NCBI GenBank assembly: GCA_003695135.1
Contig: RFIR01000396.1
Span: 1-5,200, forward strand
DNA: 5,200 nucleotides
Direction: 5' to 3'
Source: Alphaproteobacteria bacterium
GTDB taxonomy: Bacteria; Pseudomonadota; Alphaproteobacteria; Rhodobacterales; Rhodobacteraceae
Shown here: positions 1-5,200 of the stretch, in pieces
Numbering within the stretch: the stretch's first letter is position 1
How the letters are laid out: every line of letters begins with the position of its first letter
Notes under the pieces: model-generated
Seen by the model: the letters and a program-made list of their open reading frames with translations, nothing else
Told to the model about the DNA's origin: nothing
Database searches by the model: none
Translations under genes and position numbers: made by a program

Positions 1-2
1 CT

Positions 3-191
3 TCAGCTCGGCGGAACGCGCCCGGCGCCTGCCGGGTGATCACGCGCGAGGGCCGTGCGGCCCGGATCGTCCGCGCCAACGACCCCGACACCATCACTTC
101 GCGCACGGCACGAAGCCGGGCAGCGGGCAGTGATTTGGGCAGCGGGCATCATTCCGTGTCCCGACGCAAGGGCGTGCGACCGCCCGGGTAG
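3..191 (+). CDS. Possible 3' end of an unrecognised upstream gene (partial)
   Basis: An open frame enters from the left edge and ends at TAG 189-191. From about residue 10 to 32 it reads like ordinary protein (VITREGRAARIVRANDPDTI), with mixed charged and hydrophobic residues, GC-rich third positions and purine-leaning first positions. After about position 100 the codon pattern decays and the translation becomes an Arg/Ser/Gly-rich tail. The real gene may therefore end differently, for example after a frameshift into the frame that stops at TGA 131-133, or the tail may be non-conserved. I do not recognise the family. The opposite strand is also open here (148 to 1) with equally GC-rich wobble positions, so strand assignment is uncertain. 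If real, this gene converges on the two-gene operon to its right. Confidence 0.33.
   Translation, partial: SARRNAPGACRVITREGRAARIVRANDPDTITSRTARSRAAGSDLGSGHHSVSRRKGVRPPG
118..148. repeat. 12-bp direct repeat pair
   Basis: The 12-mer GGGCAGCGGGCA occurs exactly at 118-129 and again at 137-148, a 19-bp period. The 7 bases that follow each copy are not conserved, so this is not a clean tandem duplication. It lies in the tail of the doubtful left-edge gene. It could be chance in GC-rich DNA or a pair of binding sites; there is no evidence of function. Confidence 0.4.
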
Positions 192-361
192 GGTATGCGC
201 CCGCCATTCGGGGTGAGGCCGCGAACGCCATGGCGCGAGAAGAGCGGCCGAACGGGCGCAGCCCCGTATCGCCGTGCGCCACGGGCGGGTGAGCCTGATT
301 GCACCCGAGATGCTCTGGAGCCGACGGGCGGTTGCGGCGCCCGCGCCTCGCAAGCGCGCGC

Positions 362-1294
362 TCAGCCCTGCCGCAGTGCGGCCACCGCCTGCGCCTCGGC
401 CCAGATCGCCGCGCCGTCGCGCAGCGCCACCAGCCAGCCCAGCGGTGCGGTGCGCACGCCCCATTCCAGCGCCGCCATCGCGCCGATGAAGATCGCTCGC
501 CCGCAGCTGTCGCCGCCGGCGCGGATGTTGTCGGTGACCGCTTCCTCGAAGGAATCGGCCCGGGCGAGGATGTGGAAGGCGACCGGCAGCCCCTCGGGCA
601 GGGCGCAGGCCCGTCCCGCCTCCCCGGCGAAGGCGACCGGATCCTCGCCATGCCGCTCCATCGCCTGGTGCAGCGGCGCGCCGACCCCGGCCTTGGCCGA
701 ACGGATGCCGGCATGCAGCGCATCGTAGAGCGAGGCCCCGGCCAGCGCGGCATGCAGCGCACCGGCCGCCGCCGGCGCCCAGGCCAGCGCGGTGGGGTGA
801 TTGGAGGTGGCGGCCACCGCCTGTTCGACCACGCCTTCCCACGGCGCGGCGCCGAGCGCGACCATCAGCGGCGGCAGCTTGGAGATCGCCGGCAGCTGGT
901 CGTCCTCGGCCCCGCTGGGCAGACGGCCGGTGGCGAGATTGGCCAGCGTGCCGCGGGTGGACTTGTCGACATAGCCCTGCCAGCTGCCGCCGGGGCCGAA
1001 GCTGGCCATGAATTCTGCCTGATAATCGGCCAGATCGAAGCCCTTCGCCCGCAGCAGGCTGCGGGTCATCACCCGCATCTGCTCGCCATATTGCGAGCCG
1101 TCGCCCACCCGCTTGCCCCAATGCACGAACACGCCCCTGGCGCCCTCGTAATCGGCCGGGTCGGGCGGGCGGAAGGCCAGCGGCCCCTCCAGCGCCGCGA
1201 TCCGTTCGGGATCGTAGAGCCAGTGCAGGCCGAGGCTGGCGGCATCGGCCAGATGGGCACCGAATATCGCCTCGGCGGGGTTCGACCGGTTCAT
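362..1294 (-). CDS. ADP-ribosylglycohydrolase-fold protein, non-canonical (J1-crystallin/SelJ-like) branch
   Basis: This 310-residue protein has the usual length and layout of the ADP-ribosylglycohydrolase (DraG/ARH) family, an all-helical, normally Mg-dependent fold that removes ADP-ribose from proteins or small molecules. Visible landmarks are the N-terminal helix GAHLADAASLGLHW (residues 12-25, where canonical members have GxxxGDALG), GSQYGEQM (66-73, in place of the TDDT metal motif), EDDQLPAISKLPPLM (130-144), TSNHPTALA (163-171) and AGGDSCGRA (259-267, in place of GGDxDT). Only Asp262 of the classical C-terminal metal pair remains; the second Asp is Cys264. From memory, YGDQ-like and GGDNC-like versions typify the branch containing jellyfish J1-crystallins and selenoprotein J, so this looks like a subfamily trait and not decay. 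There is no signal peptide or membrane segment, so it is probably cytoplasmic. ATG at 1292-1294 is supported by a strong ribosome site. It is the second gene of the operon, 15 nt after the oxoprolinase. Fold assignment is good; substrate is unknown. Confidence 0.85.
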   Translation of the reverse strand: MNRSNPAEAIFGAHLADAASLGLHWLYDPERIAALEGPLAFRPPDPADYEGARGVFVHWGKRVGDGSQYGEQMRVMTRSLLRAKGFDLADYQAEFMASFGPGGSWQGYVDKSTRGTLANLATGRLPSGAEDDQLPAISKLPPLMVALGAAPWEGVVEQAVAATSNHPTALAWAPAAAGALHAALAGASLYDALHAGIRSAKAGVGAPLHQAMERHGEDPVAFAGEAGRACALPEGLPVAFHILARADSFEEAVTDNIRAGGDSCGRAIFIGAMAALEWGVRTAPLGWLVALRDGAAIWAEAQAVAALRQG

Positions 1295-1300
1295 TCGCGT

Positions 1301-1309
1301 TCCTCCCCT
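1301..1309 (-). promoter_or_regulatory. Ribosome binding site of the ADP-ribosylglycohydrolase-like gene, abutting the upstream stop codon
   Basis: Read on the minus strand, the junction is TAG, then AGGGGAGGA, then ACGCGA, then ATG. The Shine-Dalgarno sequence is near-perfect, has a 6-nt spacer and starts immediately after the oxoprolinase stop (1310-1312). This fixes the start of the downstream gene and implies translational coupling, with ribosomes finishing the first gene able to reload at once. Confidence 0.8.
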
Positions 1310-4300
1310 CTATTCCTCCGGCAGGTAGCCGCCGCCGGAGGGCGTGTCGATCCAGAACACGTCGCCCGCGCCCATCTCGGTCTGATCGGCGCTGCGCAAC
1401 TCGTCGATGCGGCCATCGGTGCGCAGCACGCGCGTCCTCCCGCATGCGCCGGGACCGCCGCCGGCAAGGCCGGGCGGAGGCACCACCCGGTGGCCCGACA
1501 GGATCGCCGCGGTCATCGGCTCGAGAAACCGGATGCGCCGGCGGGTGCCGTCGCCGCCGCGGAACCGGCCCCGCCCGCCCGAACCGCGACGCAGCGAAAA
1601 TTCCTCAAGCAGGACCGGGAAGCGCCATTCCAGCACCTCCGGATCGGTCAGGCGCGAATTGGTCATGTGGGTGTGGACCCCGCCGGTGCCGTGATAGCCG
1701 GTGCCGTCGGCGCGCTTGCCGGCGCCGGAGCCGCCGCAGACGGTCTCGTAATACTGGTATTTCGCATTGCCCCAGGTCGTATTGTTCATCGTCGACTGCG
1801 CCGCGGCCTGTACGCCGAGCGCGAGAAACAGCGCCGAGGTCACCGCCTGGCTGGTCTCGACATTGCCTGCGATCACCGCCGCGGGGTATTCGGGGCTGAG
1901 CATGGTACCCTTGGGCAGGATCACCTCCAGGGGCTTCATCACCCCTTCGTTCATCGGGATGTTCTCGCTGACGAGGCAGCGGAAGACATAGAGCACGGCG
2001 GCCCGCGTCACCGGCTCGGGCGCGTTGTAGTTGGTGGCGAGCTGCGCTGTGGTGCCCGAAAAGTCGATGCGGGCGGTGCGCGCGGCCCGGTCGACCTCGA
2101 TCTTCACCCGGATCTCGCGCGGCAGGCCGTCGAAATCGGGGTCCATCGGATAGGTGATCTCGGCATTCTCCAGCGCCTCGATCTCGCGGCGCACGCATTC
2201 CTCGGCATTGTCCTGTACATGGCCCATATAGGCGCGCACGGTGGGCAGGGAGAAATGCGCCACCATGCGGCGCAGCTCCTGCGCGCCCTTCTCGCAGGCG
2301 GCGACCTGGGCCTTGAGATCGGCGATGTTCACATCCGGGCTGCGCACCGGATGGGGGCCGGATGCGAGCAGCGCGCGGGTCTCCGCCTCGCGGAAGCGGC
2401 CGCGATCGACCAGCTTGAAATTGTCGATATAGGCGCCTTCGTCATGGATGGTGCGGCTGTCGGGCGGCATCGAGCCCGGCGTCAGCCCGCCGACATCGGT
2501 ATGATGGCCGCGCGCGGAGGTGTAGAACAGCACCTCCTGCCCCTCCGCATCCCAGACCGGGGTGACCACGGTGATGTCGGGCAGATGGGTGCCGCCATTA
2601 TAGGGCGCGTTCAGCACATAGACATCGCCCGGCCCCATGTCGGGGTTCTGGGCGATCACCGTCTTCACGCTGGCGGCCATCGAGCCCAGATGCACCGGCA
2701 TGTGCGGGGCGTTGGCGATCAGATCGCCCTCGGCATCGAACACGGCGCAGGAGAAATCCAGCCGCTCCTTGATGGTAACGGAGGCGGCGGTGTTTTCCAG
2801 CACCGCGCCCATCTGTTCGGCGATCGACATGAAGAGGTTGTTGAACACCTCCAGCATCACCGGATCGGCCGAGGTGCCGATGGCCCGCTCGGCCGCTCGG
2901 GCCGTGATGCGTTCGAGCAGCACATGGTTGTGGCCGGTGATCCGCGCCTGCCAGCCCGGGGCGATCAGGATCGCGGTATGCGGCTCGACCAGCACCGCCG
3001 GACCGGTCAGCCGGTCGCCGGGGCGCATCGCCTCGCGGCGCACGAAGCGGCTTTGAACCCAGTCGCCGCCGATCCAGATCGGGGCGGTCAGCGCGACCGC
3101 GATCTCGGCCTCGGGCCGTTCCCGCTCCTCCACCGCGGTCTCGGTCAGATCGGCGGCGGAGCCGATCGCCTCGACCGTCAGCGCCTCGATCACCAGCGGC
3201 ACGTCGCCGGCATCGAAGCCGAAACGCTGGCGATGGGCGGTGGCGAAGGCGGCGCGCATCTCGTCCTCGGGACCGAAGGCGATGGGCAGGGCGGTGTCGG
3301 TGCCCTTGACCTTCAGATGCAGGGTCATGGTCAGCCGGATGCGGTCTTCGGCCACGCCCTGGGCGGCGACCTCGTCATGCACCTCGCCAGAGAGCCGGTC
3401 GAGCTCGGCGGCGGCCGCGAGACGGGTCTCGGGCGACAGCTCGGCCTCCACCGCCCGGCTGCGGCTGGCGCGGATATCGGCAAGCCCCATGCCATAGGCC
3501 GAAAGCAGCGAGGCAAAGGGGTGGATCAGGCAGCGCGACATGCCCAGCGTGTCGGCGATCTCGCAGGCATGCTGCGCCCCGGCGCCTCCGAACACGGTCA
3601 GGCAGTATTCGGTGACGTCATAGCCGCGCTGGACCGAGATCTTCTTGATCGCATTGGCCATGTTCTCGTTGGCGATGCGCAGGAAGCCCTCGGCCAGCTC
3701 CTCCACGCTCTTGCCGGTCTCGGCCGCCATCGCCTCGAACCGCGCCCGGGCCGGGGCGGGGTCGAGCGGCCGGTCGCCGCCGGGGCCGAAGATGGCCGGG
3801 AAGAACTCCGGCCTCAGCCGCCCGGTGATCAGGTTGGCGTCGGTCACCGCCAGCGGCCCGCCGCGGCCATAGCAGGCCGGTCCGGGATCGGCGCCCGCGC
3901 TCTCCGGGCCGACCTGCAGCCGCCCGTCGCGCCACTGCAGGATCGAGCCGCCGCCCGCGGCCACGGTATGGATGTTCATCATCGGCGCGGTGATGCGCAC
4001 GCCCGCGGTCCGGGTGTTCATCACCCGCTCGAACTCGCCGGCATAATGGCAGACATCGGTGCTGGTGCCGCCCATGTCGAAGCCGATGATCTTGTCCTGC
4101 CCGGCGATGGCGGATGTCCGCACCGCGCCCACCACCCCGCCGGCGGGGCCGGAGAGGATGGCGTCCTTGCCGCGGAATCTGTGCGCATCCGTCAGCCCGC
4201 CGGAGGACTGCATGAACATCAGCCTGCCCGACATGTCGCCGTCGAAGGCGGCGGCGACCCGGTCGACATAGCGACGCAGGATCGGCGAGAGATAGGCGTC

Positions 4301-4930
4301 GACCACCGTGGTGTCGCCGCGGCTGACCATCTTCATCAGCGGGCTGACCTCATGGCTGACCGAGACCTGGGCGAAGCCTTCCTCGCGGGCGATGCGCGCC
4401 GCTTCGGCCTCATGCGCGTGGTGGCGGTAGCCGTGGATGAAGACGATCGCGGCTGCCTCGATGCCGGCGGCGCGGGCCTCGCGCAGCGATGCGCGCAGCG
4501 CGGCCGCATCCAGAGGCGTCTCCACCGTGCCGTCGGCGCGGACCCGCTCGTCGACCTCGACGACGCGTGAATAGAGCATCTCGGGCAGGATGATCTCGCG
4601 CGCGAAGAGATCGGGCCGGGCCTGATAGCCGATGCGCAGCTGATCGCCGAGCCCGCGCGTGGTGACCAGCACCGTCGGGGTGCCCTTGCGTTCGAGCAGC
4701 GCATTGGTGGCCACGGTGGTGCCCATCTTGACGCTGGCGACCTCGCCCGCCGGGATCGGTTGGGCGGGTCCGAGCCCGAGAAACCGGCGGATGCCCTCCA
4801 GCGCCGCATCCTCGTAGCGTTCGGGGTTCTCCGACAGCAGCTTGGCGGTGTGCAGCCTGCCATCGGGATCGCGCGCCACGACATCGGTGAAGGTGCCGCC
4901 CCGGTCGATCCAGAAATCCCACGCGCCCAT
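1310..4930 (-). CDS. Fused hydantoinase A/B protein: ATP-dependent 5-oxoprolinase or related lactam/hydantoin hydrolase
   Basis: This 1206-residue protein joins HyuA and HyuB in one chain, the arrangement of bacterial and eukaryotic 5-oxoprolinases (eukaryotic forms are near 1,290). The family hydrolyses cyclic amides such as 5-oxo-L-proline to open-chain acids, coupled to ATP. The HyuA half (about 1-675) is an actin-like ATPase with DRGGTFTDVV (9-18), KMGTTVATNALLERKG (68-83), GFDMGGTSTDVC (283-294), AAGGGSI (324-330), DPGPACYG (348-355) and FGGAGAQHACEIA (447-459). The HyuB half (about 690-1206) shows ERLDFSCAVFD (722-732), HMPVHLGSM (743-751), NAPYNGGTHLPDI (774-786), ARGHHTDVGG (806-815), AGNVETSQA (1021-1029), MNNTTWGNA (1048-1056) and a Gly-rich RRGSGGRGRFRGGDG (1114-1128). 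His782, Asp785 and His810 have the spacing I recall for the Mn site of the homologous acetone carboxylase subunit. There is no signal peptide, so it is cytoplasmic. ATG at 4928-4930 places the first phosphate motif at residue 9, as expected, with GGGGGA 4 nt upstream. The frame is intact. Substrate could be 5-oxoproline, a hydantoin or another lactam. Confidence 0.95.
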   Translation of the reverse strand: MGAWDFWIDRGGTFTDVVARDPDGRLHTAKLLSENPERYEDAALEGIRRFLGLGPAQPIPAGEVASVKMGTTVATNALLERKGTPTVLVTTRGLGDQLRIGYQARPDLFAREIILPEMLYSRVVEVDERVRADGTVETPLDAAALRASLREARAAGIEAAAIVFIHGYRHHAHEAEAARIAREEGFAQVSVSHEVSPLMKMVSRGDTTVVDAYLSPILRRYVDRVAAAFDGDMSGRLMFMQSSGGLTDAHRFRGKDAILSGPAGGVVGAVRTSAIAGQDKIIGFDMGGTSTDVCHYAGEFERVMNTRTAGVRITAPMMNIHTVAAGGGSILQWRDGRLQVGPESAGADPGPACYGRGGPLAVTDANLITGRLRPEFFPAIFGPGGDRPLDPAPARARFEAMAAETGKSVEELAEGFLRIANENMANAIKKISVQRGYDVTEYCLTVFGGAGAQHACEIADTLGMSRCLIHPFASLLSAYGMGLADIRASRSRAVEAELSPETRLAAAAELDRLSGEVHDEVAAQGVAEDRIRLTMTLHLKVKGTDTALPIAFGPEDEMRAAFATAHRQRFGFDAGDVPLVIEALTVEAIGSAADLTETAVEERERPEAEIAVALTAPIWIGGDWVQSRFVRREAMRPGDRLTGPAVLVEPHTAILIAPGWQARITGHNHVLLERITARAAERAIGTSADPVMLEVFNNLFMSIAEQMGAVLENTAASVTIKERLDFSCAVFDAEGDLIANAPHMPVHLGSMAASVKTVIAQNPDMGPGDVYVLNAPYNGGTHLPDITVVTPVWDAEGQEVLFYTSARGHHTDVGGLTPGSMPPDSRTIHDEGAYIDNFKLVDRGRFREAETRALLASGPHPVRSPDVNIADLKAQVAACEKGAQELRRMVAHFSLPTVRAYMGHVQDNAEECVRREIEALENAEITYPMDPDFDGLPREIRVKIEVDRAARTARIDFSGTTAQLATNYNAPEPVTRAAVLYVFRCLVSENIPMNEGVMKPLEVILPKGTMLSPEYPAAVIAGNVETSQAVTSALFLALGVQAAAQSTMNNTTWGNAKYQYYETVCGGSGAGKRADGTGYHGTGGVHTHMTNSRLTDPEVLEWRFPVLLEEFSLRRGSGGRGRFRGGDGTRRRIRFLEPMTAAILSGHRVVPPPGLAGGGPGACGRTRVLRTDGRIDELRSADQTEMGAGDVFWIDTPSGGGYLPEE

Positions 4931-4959
4931 GCCGTCCCCCGCTCGTTTGCAACGGGCCA

Positions 4960-4988
4960 GCCCTAGCCAGAGGCGGGGGGAAGATCAA
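4960..4988 (-). promoter_or_regulatory. Weak candidate promoter for the oxoprolinase operon
   Basis: On the minus strand TTGATC (4983-4988) and TAGGGC (4960-4965) are separated by exactly 17 nt and lie 29 nt before the oxoprolinase ATG. The -35 is close to consensus but the -10 is poor. The placement is plausible for the operon's own promoter. Transcription could instead come from within or beyond the insertion sequence to the right, which reads in the same direction. Confidence 0.25.
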
Positions 4989-5067
4989 TCGGCGGCAGGT
5001 GCGGTCGCGGCGGCTTCGGGGCCGTGGGCGGGTCGAGGCCGGAGCCACGCCGTAGCAACTGTCTTTT

Positions 5068-5200
5068 TCAGGCGGGTGCGGGGCGGTAGTCGGTGTTGTC
5101 GCGGAACATTGCATTGAGGATGGTGAGAAGCTTTCTGGCGCAGGCGGTGATGGCGAGCTTGACCGGTTTTCCGGCCTCCTGGAGGCGCTGTCGGAAGGCC
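5068..5200 (-). CDS. IS110-family transposase, C-terminal end (partial)
   Basis: The last 43 codons before TGA (5068-5070) read FRQRLQEAGKPVKLAITAC followed by ARKLLTILNAMFRD and a short Pro/Ala tail. This matches the conserved C-terminus of IS110-family transposases (the Transposase_20 region), where a Gly-Lys-Pro turn and an Ala-rich helix with Arg-Lys-Leu-Leu are typical. These enzymes are DEDD recombinases that move the element as a circle. The catalytic DEDD domain and the Ser domain core lie beyond the right edge, so intactness cannot be judged. It is transcribed toward the oxoprolinase, its stop 137 nt before that start codon. I cannot tell the IS110 from the IS1111 subgroup. Confidence 0.8.
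   Translation of the reverse strand, partial: AFRQRLQEAGKPVKLAITACARKLLTILNAMFRDNTDYRPAPA
5068..5200 (-). mobile_element. Part of an IS110-family insertion sequence, inner terminus unresolved
   Basis: The transposase tail shows that an IS110-family element enters from the right. Its transposase-distal end must lie somewhere in 4931-5067, or the element is truncated there. IS110 relatives usually lack long terminal inverted repeats and target duplications, so no boundary can be drawn from this sequence alone. The coordinates cover only the part proved by the coding tail. The non-coding 4931-5067 contains no ORF of note. Confidence 0.65.

Noticed and set aside
1..148. Minus-strand frame with ATG at 92-94 as the start of a third operon gene
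   Set aside because: It has no good ribosome site, an Arg-rich translation, and sits about 270 nt beyond the previous stop. The plus reading is slightly better, so it is kept only as an ambiguity.
226..235. Perfect 10-bp palindrome CGCCATGGCG
   Set aside because: It is a single short palindrome with no second copy seen nearby and no supporting context for an operator.
252..267. Small inverted repeat ACGGG/CCCGT in the convergent gap
   Set aside because: It is a 5-bp stem with a 6-nt loop and no T-run on either side, which is too weak to call.
325..343. Possible terminator hairpin after the ADP-ribosylglycohydrolase-like gene (CGGGCG/CGCCCG, 7-nt loop)
   Set aside because: The stem is only 6 bp, no T-tract follows on the minus strand, and such stems are expected by chance at this GC content.
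362..1294. Role as DraG in nitrogenase reactivation
   Set aside because: The DraG metal motifs are absent, and no draT or nif gene is in the window. The neighbour is a lactam hydrolase.
3..1445. 480-codon minus-strand open frame overlapping the ADP-ribosylglycohydrolase-like gene
   Set aside because: It lies out of frame with the motif-bearing genes, and its Arg/Gly/Ala-rich translation is typical of frame shadows in GC-rich DNA.
299..4570. 1423-codon plus-strand open frame antisense to both genes
   Set aside because: It mirrors the codons of two well-supported minus-strand genes and is open because they avoid TTA, CTA and TCA. Its translation is Gly/Arg/His/Ala-rich with no recognisable motif.

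Overview
The window is strongly GC-rich and almost fully coding. Codon use is GC-ending, the IS110-family transposase tail is typical of proteobacteria, and the catabolic genes are of a type common in soil and marine species. Together these suggest a high-GC proteobacterium, most likely an alphaproteobacterium; this is inferred from style, with no phylogenetic marker present.

Layout, left to right. (1) Positions 1-191 hold what looks like the 3' end of an unrecognised + strand gene, with weak support. (2) Positions 192-361 are a short gap between convergent genes where I see no convincing gene or terminator; two small GC stems lack T-tracts. (3) Positions 362-1294, minus strand, encode a 310-residue ADP-ribosylglycohydrolase-fold protein of a non-canonical branch. 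(4) Positions 1310-4930, minus strand, encode a 1206-residue fused HyuA-HyuB protein of the hydantoinase/5-oxoprolinase family. (5) Positions 4931-5067 are the upstream region of the operon, with a weak candidate promoter. It must also contain the unseen inner end of the insertion sequence. (6) Positions 5068-5200, minus strand, are the C-terminus of an IS110-family transposase that runs off the window.

The two complete genes form a tight operon read right to left. The oxoprolinase stop codon lies 15 nt before the ADP-ribosylglycohydrolase start, and the second gene's Shine-Dalgarno sequence directly follows that stop, so translation is probably coupled. The first gene should open a cyclic lactam or imide (5-oxoproline or a hydantoin-like ring) at the cost of ATP. 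The second would act on a linked substrate, but its reaction cannot be read from sequence. The association of these two proteins is the most interesting feature here. I do not see evidence for a large unknown system in this window.
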